Below are positions 35,676 to 44,180 of a stretch of 64,000 nt of DNA, one piece after another. The notes beneath the pieces were generated by a model that was not told the DNA's origin, did not search any database, and was given only the letters and a program-made list of their open reading frames with translations. Made by a program: the position numbers and the translations under genes. Where the stretch lies: assembly GCA_016296655.1 (NCBI GenBank), contig JAEDIW010000008.1:1-64000 (forward strand). The letters are read 5' to 3'. Source of the DNA: Treponema sp. Lineage in GTDB: Bacteria > Spirochaetota > Spirochaetia > Treponematales > Treponemataceae. Numbering within the stretch: position 1 is the first letter of the stretch; every line of letters starts with the position of its first letter.

Positions 35676-37141
35676 AGGGCTCCTCCCATAAGCTCTTTTT
35701 CAGATTCTTTTTTTGTAATTCCTTCAAGGATAAAAGAGTTCGACTTGTCCTGAAGTATATCTTTGTAACTCAATCCAGTTTCACGCATAAGAATTTCAAT
35801 GACGCGAGGTCCGCAGAATCCTCCCTGACAGCGCCCCATTCCTGTTCCACAGCGGCGTTTGATTCCATCAACAGAAACAGGAGGAACAGGCGAGCGCAAT
35901 GCATCAACAATTTCGCCTTCCGTGATTGTTTCACAACGACAGATGATTCTTCCATACAAAGGATTTGCCTTTATCAATTCTGCTTTTTCCTGCACAGAAA
36001 GATGATTGAATTTTATGCGCTTTCTCGTATTTATATAAACTTTCTTTTCATCAAGATGGCATCCGGCTTTTTCCAAAAGTTCTGCACAACGAACAGCAAT
36101 AGCAGGAGCAGAAGTAAGTCCCGGAGATTTTATACCGCCAAGGTCAATGAATCCAGGCGCATTTTCAGCTTCACCAATAACAAAATCGCCTGTATCAACA
36201 TTTGCCCGCACCCCTGCAAAATTTCTGATTGAAGTCCGTAAATCAAGAGAGGGAACCGAAAGCCTTGCCTTTTCTGCAACAAAATCAAGACCTTTTTGCG
36301 TAATGCTTACATCGTCTTTTTCAGAAGCTTCCGCATTTGGCCCAACAATAATGTTTCCATGACAAGTTGGAGAAACAAGAACACCTTTTCCGTCTTTATT
36401 TGGACACTGGAAAATTACGTGATTTACAAGACTTCCCATATTTTTATCCAGCAGATAATATTCTCCGCGGCATGGCTGAATCTTGAATTTTGGAGGAGAA
36501 ACCAGATTGTGGATAAAATCTGCATAAAGTCCAGCAGCATTTACAACAAATTTTGCACGAACAAATTCTCCTGAAAGGCTTTTTAGCAGATAACCTCCAG
36601 ACTCTTCCCTAGAAATTTCATTTATGCGGAAATTCCGGCGCAATTCAGTACCGTTCCTTACAGCAGTTTCTATAAAGGCAAGAGCATATTCCCATGGGGA
36701 AACAACGCCAGCAGTCGGTGCATAAAGAGCCCCCTTAATTTTACCGGAAAGATTTTTTTCCTGACTCAAAACCTGTTCCGCACTAAGAATCTCCATGTCT
36801 GGAACACCGTTAGCAACACCCCTGTCATACAGTTTTTTTACAGTTGCCATTTCTTCATCATTAAAGGCAACAACATAAGAACCGCACCAGGTAACAGGAA
36901 CATCAAGATCCTTGCAAAGTTTTTTTGCCATGGCAACACCATCCACATTCAGCTTTGCCATAGTCAAATCAGGTTCCGGGTCAAAACCAGCATGAAGGAT
37001 ACCGCTGTTTGCCTTTGTCGTAACATCAGCAACATCATTTTCAGCTTCCACAACCATTACGTTAAGCTTGTATTTTGAAAGCTCATACGCAACAGCAGCT
37101 CCAATAACTCCGCAGCCTATAACTGCCACATCGTATTGCAT
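35672..37141 (-). CDS. Anaerobic glycerol-3-phosphate dehydrogenase-like flavoprotein
   Basis: 489 residues from the ATG at 37141 with TGGAGG. FAD motif VAVIGCGVIGAAVAYELSKY at the N-terminus, DAO fold, substrate-side stretches TKANSGILHAGFDPEPDLTMAKLNV and PCRGEYYLLDK. The C-terminal BFD-like 2Fe-2S domain has four cysteines in ICRCETITEGE...CGTGMGRCQGGFC (about residues 410-460). This architecture is GlpA-like. First gene of an operon with the second flavoprotein, behind a leader with a terminator hairpin. Confidence 0.88.
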   Translation of the reverse strand: MQYDVAVIGCGVIGAAVAYELSKYKLNVMVVEAENDVADVTTKANSGILHAGFDPEPDLTMAKLNVDGVAMAKKLCKDLDVPVTWCGSYVVAFNDEEMATVKKLYDRGVANGVPDMEILSAEQVLSQEKNLSGKIKGALYAPTAGVVSPWEYALAFIETAVRNGTELRRNFRINEISREESGGYLLKSLSGEFVRAKFVVNAAGLYADFIHNLVSPPKFKIQPCRGEYYLLDKNMGSLVNHVIFQCPNKDGKGVLVSPTCHGNIIVGPNAEASEKDDVSITQKGLDFVAEKARLSVPSLDLRTSIRNFAGVRANVDTGDFVIGEAENAPGFIDLGGIKSPGLTSAPAIAVRCAELLEKAGCHLDEKKVYINTRKRIKFNHLSVQEKAELIKANPLYGRIICRCETITEGEIVDALRSPVPPVSVDGIKRRCGTGMGRCQGGFCGPRVIEILMRETGLSYKDILQDKSNSFILEGITKKESEKELMGGAL

Positions 37142-37183
37142 AAAACCTCCAAAGGGCGGCTTATATTCATTCAGGCATAAAAA

Positions 37184-37235
37184 AAGAGTGAATATACACC
37201 TACCCTGCATTACGGACAGATGCAATTTCACTCTT
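37184..37235 (-). promoter_or_regulatory. Leader terminator (attenuator) of the glycerol-type flavoprotein operon
   Basis: On the minus strand AAGAGTGAA and TTCACTCTT (37227-37235 and 37184-37192) form the outer stem, with an inner TGCAT/ATGCA, followed by a T-run and then the ribosome site of the first gene about 35 bases on. An intrinsic terminator in a leader fits GlpP-type antitermination, known for glycerol genes in Bacillus. Confidence 0.6.
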
Positions 37236-37298
37236 ATAACTCAGAAACAGCATTATCTTAACAAATTAAACTACATGAGAAATATAAACTCTACTTTT

Positions 37299-37327
37299 AG
37301 AATACCATACAAAACCTGTACTGTCGA
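37299..37327 (-). promoter_or_regulatory. Promoter of the glycerol-type flavoprotein operon
   Basis: Complement: TCGACA (37322-37327), 17-base spacer, TATTCT (37299-37304). The predicted leader of about 150 bases contains the terminator hairpin. Confidence 0.65.
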
Positions 37328-37384
37328 GAAAAAAAATAATTTTTTGTCACGGATAACCGGCTTTTCAAAATAAATCTTTTTTTT

Positions 37385-37505
37385 GGGCCATTTTTTGCTA
37401 CGCAAAAAACCGGGCTATTACAGGTTCCGCTTCCGCTCATTGTCCGCAAGCGGACAACGGCTGCGCCGCCCTCCATATCCCTTGTCCAGCAGAGGTGCTG
37501 AACCT
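37385..37505. repeat. GC-rich intergenic repeat, related to family I (copy F, divergent)
   Basis: GC-rich block with GGTTCCGC ... GCCCTCCA, resembling the conserved TTCC and TCCA parts of family I, but its stem 1 does not pair cleanly. It contains the near-perfect dyad TTGTCCGC-AA-GCGGACAA. It sits in the 446-base gap 37142-37587 between the acyltransferase end and the flavoprotein promoter. The rest of that gap is leader and AT-rich DNA. Confidence 0.5.
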
Positions 37506-37587
37506 TTTCCCAAAACATCCAACAGTATCTGTCAGGTTTTTATTAATTCAAAAAGTTTTATTCCATGATTCCATGCTTCAAAACTGT

Positions 37588-38508
37588 TTACTGACAGTCA
37601 GCAATTTCCTTTGCACGAATTTTTTCAATTTCGTCATGCTGTTTGTCAAAGAATTCCATGATTTTGTCAACAACTTTCTGTTTTGGATCAGGGTCATCTT
37701 CAGGCAAAGAATTCAACACTCCATTTCTAAATTCCTTGCAGTTTATAACAGGACTTGCCGTGTGGATTATAATATCCTTGCAAACCAAGTCTGAAAGCAT
37801 GTCATTTGGAGATGCAGGATTTATGCGGAGACAGTTTCCGTTTATCGTTATCAGAATCATGATGTCAAACATGCGCAGGTAGCTGTCTATTTCACGAAGT
37901 CCACGCTTAGTTTCCGGCTTGCCTGGACGGTAACGGGTTCCTGAAGGAAATACAAGAATGGCCTGACCACGACGTTTGCAGTCATCCATAGCATGCATTG
38001 CAGCAAGGTTGATTGCGCGAGAACGTTTTTTTTCAGCTTCTTTTACATCTTCAGGAACATTTTTGTCTTCAACAGCCTTGAGAGAACGGCTCGGATAAAT
38101 TACAACACGAGTAAAAGCTTCTGCCAAAGCACGAACCATAGGTTCTTCTTCATTAAGTTTCATGCCGGCAATGGCTACAATTCTATCTGCAAGTTCTTTT
38201 CCCCAGCTTTCCTTATACCTTACCAGCTGAAAAAACAATGCCGGCAAATCCATATTACTGTAATGCTCCATAAGAATCAGACCACGTTTTCCGCCTTTTA
38301 CAGCATCATTGAATGCCTTAAAATTTTCAACATTTTCAAGACGAGTTCCAGGAAGAATATTTTCGGCAATCATTTCATCCATAATTTTTCTGGTACCATA
38401 ATTTGCCTCTTGAAAAACATTTGTTGCATCAATTACAGGTGCAGCATTTGAAAGAGAGGACATAAGAGAAAAATACTTTCCATACTTTCCAGCCAAAGTT
38501 TCTTCCAT
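37588..38508 (-). CDS. Acyltransferase, PlsC/GPAT-like
   Basis: 306 residues. Glycerolipid acyltransferase motifs: MEHYSNMDLPALFFQ (HX4D, about residue 82), then GQAILVFPSGTRYRPGKPETKRGL (FPSGTR block, about residue 196) and TASPV near the end. Probably transfers acyl groups to glycerol 3-phosphate or lysophosphatidate at the inner membrane; no clear transmembrane helix. GGAG Shine-Dalgarno. The promoter has TATAAT on the complement of 38605-38610. The charged Lys/Glu-rich C-terminus is unusual but unassigned. Confidence 0.85.
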   Translation of the reverse strand: MEETLAGKYGKYFSLMSSLSNAAPVIDATNVFQEANYGTRKIMDEMIAENILPGTRLENVENFKAFNDAVKGGKRGLILMEHYSNMDLPALFFQLVRYKESWGKELADRIVAIAGMKLNEEEPMVRALAEAFTRVVIYPSRSLKAVEDKNVPEDVKEAEKKRSRAINLAAMHAMDDCKRRGQAILVFPSGTRYRPGKPETKRGLREIDSYLRMFDIMILITINGNCLRINPASPNDMLSDLVCKDIIIHTASPVINCKEFRNGVLNSLPEDDPDPKQKVVDKIMEFFDKQHDEIEKIRAKEIADCQ

Positions 38509-38604
38509 AATAAATTTGTCTCCTAAAAATCAATATCAGTTTACTTGCAGCCATTCAAAAATCTCTTGCCAGAAAATATTTAAAATGTCTGCCATACATA
38601 AATC

Positions 38605-38610
38605 ATTATA
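38605..38610 (-). promoter_or_regulatory. -10 box of the acyltransferase gene
   Basis: TATAAT on the complement, preceded by TGT (extended -10, TGT TATAAT). About 95 bases upstream of the ATG. No clear -35. Confidence 0.5.
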
Positions 38611-38788
38611 ACAGAAAAACTTAAACACTTCTTTTAAGCTCTGCCCCAAAAAGAAAAAACATGCAATTTCTTCTGCAGCTTCTTCCATATAATATTATGT
38701 ACTTGAACATTTACTGTCAATCAATACAGGTTCCTGAAACACAATTTTTAAAAAGCCTGATTTACAGCAAAATTCCGCTTATGAAAAA

Positions 38789-39541
38789 TCATCTGTACAG
38801 AAGAAAAATAGCAGGAACTTTTCCAAGTTCTGGAATTCCGCTTTTTTTCCATTCTGAAACAGTTTTTGTCTTTATAAATTCTTCCTGACAGGTAATTCCT
38901 GCTGCAAAACAAACCTTTGTTTCAGGCCTGCAAACTGCCAGTACAGACTCAAACATCTGCCTGTTGCGGTACGGTGTTTCAATAAAAAGTTGCGTTTGAT
39001 TTTCTTTGTAAACACGAGTTTCAAGCTGCTTTAATTTTGCCTGACGTTCCTGAACTTTTACAGGCAAATAGCCGTTAAATGCAAAATTCTGCCCGTTAAA
39101 ACCACTCGCCATAAGTGCCATCAAAATGGAAGACGGTCCGACAAGAGGAATAACTTTCAGATTTTTCCGCTGCGCAATTTCAACAGCATCTGCTCCAGGA
39201 TCTGCAACTCCTGGACAACCGGCTTCTGAAATCACTCCCATTGGTTCGCCTTTCAGTAACGGGTCAAGGTAATTTCCAATGGATTTTTTTTCTGTGTGTT
39301 CGCTCAGCTCATAAAAAACAAGCTCATCGGTATGAATCAAAGGATCTATGCGCGAAAGAAATTTACATGCAGAGCGGATGTTTTCTACTATAAAGTGGCG
39401 GATGTTTACAATAATGTCATGGTTGTACGAAGGCAGAACCCTGTCAAAAGATGTTTTTCCAAGTGTTACAGGAATCAGATATAAAGCAGGTTCTATTTTT
39501 GATGTTTTTCCGTTTTCTTTCATTTCTTCTGTTTTTTCCAT
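38789..39541 (-). CDS. RsmI-like SAM-dependent methyltransferase
   Basis: 250 residues from the ATG at 39541 (TTTGAGG upstream). Tetrapyrrole-methylase fold of the RsmI/YraL group: LYLIPVTLGKTSFDRVLPS at the N-terminus, MGVISEAGCPGVADPGADAVEIA (SAM site, about residues 100-122), PLVGPSSILMALMASGFNGQNFAFNGYLP, and TQLFIETPYRNRQMFESVL. Canonical RsmI 2'-O-methylates C1402 of 16S rRNA; this shorter paralogue type may have another target. The 280 bases 38509-38788 to its left hold the acyltransferase promoter and nothing else recognised. Confidence 0.85.
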   Translation of the reverse strand: MEKTEEMKENGKTSKIEPALYLIPVTLGKTSFDRVLPSYNHDIIVNIRHFIVENIRSACKFLSRIDPLIHTDELVFYELSEHTEKKSIGNYLDPLLKGEPMGVISEAGCPGVADPGADAVEIAQRKNLKVIPLVGPSSILMALMASGFNGQNFAFNGYLPVKVQERQAKLKQLETRVYKENQTQLFIETPYRNRQMFESVLAVCRPETKVCFAAGITCQEEFIKTKTVSEWKKSGIPELGKVPAIFLLYR

Positions 39542-39594
39542 TTTTTTCCTCAAAGAATCTTCACTTTTTCTGAAATTCCAAATTCCAGATTTTT

Positions 39595-40950
39595 TTACAA
39601 GTATGCAAGTTTTTCCTTTTTGAGTGATTTTTCCACAAAAAGCAGATAAAGCATACAAAGAGTTATTTGCAGAAGCGAAGAACATGGCGTTGCAAGTCCT
39701 ATCTTAAAAATGGAAACAGGTTCCATTTTGCTGAAAACATAGGAAACAGGAATCCTTACGGCAAAGGCCCCCAGAATTCCTTGCCACATTACAAATTTTG
39801 TCCTTCCTATGCCATTGTAAAAACCGATAAAGCAGAACAGGAAAGAAGTAAAAAGACAATCAATGGCATAAGCCCTCAAATACTGAAAGCCTGAAAAAAC
39901 GACCCCTGAGTCGTCTGAAAACAATCTGCACATTCTGTCGCCAAAAAAGAAAGCTGAAAAAAACATGAAAATTCCTACAATGAGCGAAGTTGCAATGCCA
40001 TAAAATACAGCTTTTTTTGCCCTGTCCATTTTACCACCTCCATAGTTTTGTGCTACAAAGGCAGAAATAGCCTGCATATAGCTGGACGGCACAAGCATGA
40101 TAAAGCCGCATATTCTTTCTGCAATGCCAATACCAGCACTTACAATAAGCCCCATAGAATTTACAATCGCCGTAATTGCAAGAAATGAAATGCTTACCAG
40201 TAAATCCTGAAGGGCTATTGGACTGCCCAAGCCGAAAATTTCAGAGGCATAACGTTTATTCCATTTCAGGTTTTTCCAGGAAAAAACAAACGGAAGTTTT
40301 ACTCTTTGAATGATGAAGAAAGAAATTGTTACGCTCAAAGCCTGTGCAAGAACAGTTGCAATTGCTGCACCAGATGCGCCCATTTTTAGAACTGCAACAA
40401 AAAATAAATCTCCAAGAACATTGAATGCGCAGGCAATACCAACAACAATCAGCGGCAGTTTTGAATTTCCAAGTCCTCTAAAAATTGAACCTATTACATT
40501 GAAAGCTGTGATAAAGACAGCCCCGGAAGAGCATATACGTACATAAGCCTTACAAGGCAAATAAGCTTTTTCAGGAATGTTCAATACCTTTATGAAAACT
40601 GGTGCCAAAAACTGCATGGAAACTGCAATAAAAACAGAAATTCCAAAAAAAAGAAAACATCCGCTTCCTATTACATACCCGCCTTCATCTATTTTTTTTT
40701 CACCAATTTTTTGACCAAGTAAAATTGTCATGCCCATGGCAATGTCGGTAATGATAAAGGTGATTACCTGCATTAAAAAACTGCCTGTCGAAACAGCAGA
40801 AACGTCGGCAACACTTGCAAAACGACCTGTTATCATAAGGTCTACAGCACCGTACATTGTCTGCAACAACATTGCACATAGTACGGGAAAAGCAAAGCGG
40901 AGCAAAGGTGTCAGTATTTTTCCTTCTGTAAAGTCGCAAACATCTTTCAT
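39595..40950 (-). CDS. MATE family efflux transporter (second)
   Basis: 451 residues, twelve hydrophobic segments. MATE features: FAFPVLCAMLLQTMYGAVDLMITGRFASVADVSAVSTG near the N-terminus, IGSIFRGLGNSKLPLIVVG, AFVAQNYGGGKMDRAKKAVFYGI in the second half, and FYNGIGRTKFVMWQG. Start taken at ATG 40950 (MKDVCDFTEG, typical for the DinF/MepA-like branch). No good Shine-Dalgarno. Transported substrate unknown. It lies 53 bases upstream of the methyltransferase gene. Confidence 0.92.
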   Translation of the reverse strand: MKDVCDFTEGKILTPLLRFAFPVLCAMLLQTMYGAVDLMITGRFASVADVSAVSTGSFLMQVITFIITDIAMGMTILLGQKIGEKKIDEGGYVIGSGCFLFFGISVFIAVSMQFLAPVFIKVLNIPEKAYLPCKAYVRICSSGAVFITAFNVIGSIFRGLGNSKLPLIVVGIACAFNVLGDLFFVAVLKMGASGAAIATVLAQALSVTISFFIIQRVKLPFVFSWKNLKWNKRYASEIFGLGSPIALQDLLVSISFLAITAIVNSMGLIVSAGIGIAERICGFIMLVPSSYMQAISAFVAQNYGGGKMDRAKKAVFYGIATSLIVGIFMFFSAFFFGDRMCRLFSDDSGVVFSGFQYLRAYAIDCLFTSFLFCFIGFYNGIGRTKFVMWQGILGAFAVRIPVSYVFSKMEPVSIFKIGLATPCSSLLQITLCMLYLLFVEKSLKKEKLAYL

Positions 40951-41072
40951 GTTTTTATTGTATAGCAAAAAATTAAAATCTTCTACAAGTCAAAAAAAAA
41001 GAGGCCAAAACTGCACTAAAATCATGCAGAACGCAGCAAATCCGGGGAAAAACAAGAAAAAAATTCCTGTCA

Positions 41073-41101
41073 TTGACAAAATCATGCAGAAAAGATATAT
41101 A
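41073..41101 (+). promoter_or_regulatory. asnB promoter
   Basis: TTGACA (41073-41078), 17 bases, TATATA (41096-41101). Predicted transcript start near 41108-41109, which is the first base of the leader hairpin. ykgJ and gltB have the same layout. Confidence 0.75.
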
Positions 41102-41108
41102 AATATAC

Positions 41109-41176
41109 ATTACGACAAAGAAGCCGTAGATAACAGCCTTTTTAAAGGGTTATTGTCTACGGCTTTTTCTTTTTTC
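41109..41176 (+). promoter_or_regulatory. Nitrogen-type leader: hexaloop hairpin and terminator (asnB)
   Basis: 5' hairpin TTACGAC (41110-41116), loop AAAGAA, GCCGTAG (41123-41129; one A-C mismatch). Its 3' arm is also the 5' arm of a terminator: AGCCGTAGA (41122-41130) pairs with TCTACGGCT (41156-41164), followed by a T-rich tail to 41176. The two folds exclude each other. Same design upstream of ykgJ and gltB. Confidence 0.75.
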
Positions 41177-41243
41177 CCAAGCCCTGCAAAAAAAAAAGCG
41201 AGGCCTTGAGGTTAGAAGATGCAGGACGCAGTGAAATGTGGCC

Positions 41244-41271
41244 AGGAGGAAGACATTCCTCTTAATTTTTT
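41244..41271 (+). terminator. Second terminator-like hairpin just before the asnB ribosome site
   Basis: GAGGAA/TTCCTC (6 bp, 4-base loop, about 41245-41260) followed by TTAATTTTTTT. It lies 15-20 bases upstream of the asnB start and could be a second attenuator or a decoy for ribosomes. Confidence 0.4.
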
Positions 41272-41288
41272 TAGTCTTGGAGGACGAT

Positions 41289-43043
41289 ATGTGTGGATTT
41301 GTTGGAGCATTTGATTTAAACAGCGGTTCCAAACCGATAAATGAAGGCTTGAAAGAAGAGCTGCGTAATCAAGTTTTGGAAATGAGCAAAAAAATCCGGC
41401 ATCGTGGTCCGGACTGGAGTGGTGTTTATACTGGAAAAAATGCTATTTTGAGTCATGAGAGGCTTTCGATTGTTGATCCTTTGTCTGGAAAACAACCTTT
41501 GGTGAGTGATGACGGAAAGATTATTCTTGCTGCGAATGGTGAGATTTATAATCACAAAGAAATAAGGAAGGAATTTGAAGGAAAATATAATTTTCAGACT
41601 GGTTCTGACTGTGAAGCGATTATTCCTTTATATAAAAAGTTTCGGGAAAGTGGTGATTTTACTTTGATGATTGAAAAACTGAGTGGAATTTTTGCTTTTG
41701 CGCTTTATGACAGTGAAAATGATGTTTATCTTGTTGCCCGGGATGAGATTGGTGTTATTCCGCTTTATCAGGGATGGGATAAAGCTGGCCGTTATTATGT
41801 AGCTTCGGAATTGAAGGCTCTGGAAGGTGAGTGTCAGACTATTGAAGAGTTTCCAAACGGTCATTATTTTTATTCGAAGGATGAAAAACCTGTGCGCTGG
41901 TATAAGCGTGAGTGGGAAAATTTTGACGCTGTAAAAAATAATCCTCGTGCTACTGATGATAAAGGGGAAATAATTAATCCTAGTGTGATTGAAAAGGTGC
42001 GCAACGGGCTTGAATCGGCTGTGAAGCAGCAGCTTATGAGTGATGTGCCTTATGGTGTTCTTTTGAGTGGCGGTTTGGATTCTTCTATCATTGCTGCTAT
42101 TACTCAGAAATTTTCTAAGAAGCGTATTGAAAGTGATTCTAAGGAAGCTGCATGGTGGCCTCAGCTTCATAGTTTTGCGATTGGTCTTGAGGGTAGTCCT
42201 GATTTGATTGCGGCTCAAAAAGCAGCTGATTATATTGGTACGGTTCATCATGAGGTGCATTTTACTATTCAAGAAGCTTTGGATGCGTTACCTGATGTGA
42301 TTTATCATATTGAAACTTATGATATTACGACTGTTCGCGCTTCAACTCCCATGTATCTTCTTGCCAGGGTGATTAAATCTATGGGTATAAAGATGGTTTT
42401 GAGTGGTGAAGGTTCTGATGAATTGTTTGGTGGTTATCTTTATTTTCATAAGGCACCGGATGCTAAGGAATTTCATGAAGAACTTGTGAGAAAAATGAGT
42501 AAGCTGCATTTATATGACTGTCTGCGTGCTAATAAGTCGCTTATGGCTTGGGGTGTTGAAGGTCGTGTTCCATTTTTGGACAAGGATTTTATTGATATTG
42601 CTATGTCACTGAATCCTTCTGATAAAATGAATATTCGGTTGCCAGATGGTAAGCAGCGTATGGAAAAATGGATTTTGAGAAAAGCGTTTGAGGATATGCT
42701 TCCAGAAGAAATTTGTTGGCGTCAAAAGGAGCAGTTTTCTGATGGTGTTGGCTATAACTGGATTGATACTCTCAAAAAAATGACTGAAGAGAAGGTTAGT
42801 GATGCTGAATTTGCCCGTCGAGAAAATCGTTTTCCTGTGAATCCTCCAAAAACGAAGGAAGAATATTATTATCGTGAGATTTATAGCAAGCTTTTTCCAA
42901 GTGATAGTGCTGCAAAAGTTGTGCCGCACGAAGCTGGAGTTGCTTGTTCTACTGCAAAGGCTTTGGAATGGGATGCTGCATGGAAAAATATGGATGAACC
43001 TTCTGGCCGTGCAATTGCCGGGGTTCATGATAAGGCTTATTGA
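41289..43043 (+). CDS. asnB: Asparagine synthase B (glutamine-hydrolysing)
   Basis: Makes asparagine from aspartate, ATP and glutamine. 584 residues. Start fixed by the catalytic Cys2: MCGFVGAFDLN, with TTGGAGG just upstream. N-terminal Ntn-type glutaminase (HRGPDWSG, LSHERLSIVDP, ANGEIYNH), C-terminal synthetase with the PP-loop LLSGGLDSSIIAA (about residue 261), GEGSDELFGGY, and GVEGRVPFLDKDF. Codon use is unlike its neighbours: nearly all third positions are T or G, with few C or A. This may mean recent acquisition. Leader RNA upstream shared with gltB and ykgJ. Confidence 0.97.
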   Translation: MCGFVGAFDLNSGSKPINEGLKEELRNQVLEMSKKIRHRGPDWSGVYTGKNAILSHERLSIVDPLSGKQPLVSDDGKIILAANGEIYNHKEIRKEFEGKYNFQTGSDCEAIIPLYKKFRESGDFTLMIEKLSGIFAFALYDSENDVYLVARDEIGVIPLYQGWDKAGRYYVASELKALEGECQTIEEFPNGHYFYSKDEKPVRWYKREWENFDAVKNNPRATDDKGEIINPSVIEKVRNGLESAVKQQLMSDVPYGVLLSGGLDSSIIAAITQKFSKKRIESDSKEAAWWPQLHSFAIGLEGSPDLIAAQKAADYIGTVHHEVHFTIQEALDALPDVIYHIETYDITTVRASTPMYLLARVIKSMGIKMVLSGEGSDELFGGYLYFHKAPDAKEFHEELVRKMSKLHLYDCLRANKSLMAWGVEGRVPFLDKDFIDIAMSLNPSDKMNIRLPDGKQRMEKWILRKAFEDMLPEEICWRQKEQFSDGVGYNWIDTLKKMTEEKVSDAEFARRENRFPVNPPKTKEEYYYREIYSKLFPSDSAAKVVPHEAGVACSTAKALEWDAAWKNMDEPSGRAIAGVHDKAY

Positions 43044-43096
43044 TTTATATGCAGATTAGACTATAAAAATCTTGCATACAACTAAAAACAGAATAC

Positions 43097-43150
43097 CTGG
43101 AGAAAATCTGTTTCAAATTCAGATTCAGGTTTTCTCAGGTTTTCTGTAAA
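43097..43150 (+). terminator. Hairpin downstream of asnB
   Basis: CCTGGAGAAAATCTG and CAGATT...TTTTCTCAGG form a long imperfect stem (about 43097-43140) followed by TTTTC. Probable terminator of asnB, facing the convergent SIMPL gene. Confidence 0.55.
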
Positions 43151-43195
43151 ATGCAATCCAGAAAGTTTTTTTAGATTTTCAGACAGCCGAAAGTG

Positions 43196-43894
43196 CTAAT
43201 CTTTCAAAGAATAGACTACAGTTGTTACAACCCGGATATTTTTCTTATCTTCAAGACCGATGGCTGCATCTTCAATTGAAAAAAGCCCCTGCGTTGCCGT
43301 CATGATTTTGCCAACCTTGCTTTTGCTGTCATGAGCAAACTGTTCTGCAGCAAGTCTGGCATTTTCCGTTGCCTGGGCAATCATTTCAGGCTTAATTTTG
43401 TTAAGTCCTGTAAATTCGTATGTAACTTTGTTGTCATAATCTGAAACAATAGAAATTCCCTGTCCTATAAGTTTCAACGTCTGACTAGAAGCCTGTTTTA
43501 CAGCTGAAACATTGCCTGAACGCACAAGAATTGGCTGCTTTGCAATGTAGTTGAATGTACGGCGAGTTGAGTCAAGATAAATGTTTGTTGTTGCATCATT
43601 GATTTCAGGAGAAAGAACTGTAAAATCAGAATCTGTAAGTCCAAATTCCTTGAGGTAGTCAAAAATAATCTGATTGTTTTTCATAATATCTTTCTGCAGT
43701 TCAGGTAAATTATTGCTGCCAGTCGAAAAACTAAGTTTCCATACTGCCATATCAGCATCAACTTCTTTTTCTGCAAGTCCGCGAACAGAAACAGTCCTCT
43801 GCGTATGGGTTATTTTTCCCATTCCCATTGCAAGAATTACGCAGCCTAAAATAATTGCTGCACACACAACAAAGACATTTGCTTTATTTTCCAT
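43196..43894 (-). CDS. SIMPL (DUF541) domain protein
   Basis: 232 residues. One N-terminal membrane anchor (residues about 6-25, VFVVCAAIILGCVILAMG), then the SIMPL fold: TVSVRGLAEKEVDADMAVWKLSFST, DFTVLSPEINDATTN and a C-terminal ENARLAAEQFAHDSKSKVGKI segment. Family function is not settled; periplasmic oligomeric proteins of this type have been linked to oxidative or membrane stress. GAGG Shine-Dalgarno. Convergent with asnB, divergent from ykgJ. Confidence 0.88.
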   Translation of the reverse strand: MENKANVFVVCAAIILGCVILAMGMGKITHTQRTVSVRGLAEKEVDADMAVWKLSFSTGSNNLPELQKDIMKNNQIIFDYLKEFGLTDSDFTVLSPEINDATTNIYLDSTRRTFNYIAKQPILVRSGNVSAVKQASSQTLKLIGQGISIVSDYDNKVTYEFTGLNKIKPEMIAQATENARLAAEQFAHDSKSKVGKIMTATQGLFSIEDAAIGLEDKKNIRVVTTVVYSLKD

Positions 43895-44051
43895 AATATG
43901 AACGCCTCTTTTTTGATTATATGCCTGATATCTGCCTGAGCAAAAGTAAATTCGCTCAAAGCCCTGATTCAGTAAATTTTAAGTATATTGATAACCTAAA
44001 TAAAAAACTTTGAAAACCCAATTTGTTACAGTTTTACTTTATATATTGCTA

Positions 44052-44081
44052 TTGACAGAAGAGGCGGCAAATCAGTATAAA
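44052..44081 (+). promoter_or_regulatory. ykgJ-family gene promoter
   Basis: TTGACA (44052-44057), 18 bases, TATAAA (44076-44081). Predicted start about 44089, four bases before the leader hairpin. Confidence 0.75.
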
Positions 44082-44092
44082 TATTTCCAAAA

Positions 44093-44168
44093 TTACGGCA
44101 ATGAGGCCGCAGATGAAATTTTACTTTATTTTAAAAGGTAAAAATTTTTCTGCGGCCTTTTTGTTTTT
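44093..44168 (+). promoter_or_regulatory. Nitrogen-type leader: hexaloop hairpin and terminator (ykgJ)
   Basis: 5' hairpin TTACGGC (44093-44099), loop AATGAG, GCCGCAG (44106-44112; one A-C mismatch). Terminator AGGCCGCAGA (44104-44113) with TCTGCGGCCT (44149-44158), with a second inner stem AAATTTT/AAAATTT and a T-tail. The gene starts at 44181, so the terminator ends about 12 bases before the ATG. Confidence 0.75.
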
Positions 44169-44180
44169 AAAGGCCAGAAA

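Noticed and set aside
41101..41288. T-box riboswitch before asnB
   Set aside because: The leader is too short, with no specifier loop and no AGGGUGG-type T-box sequence.
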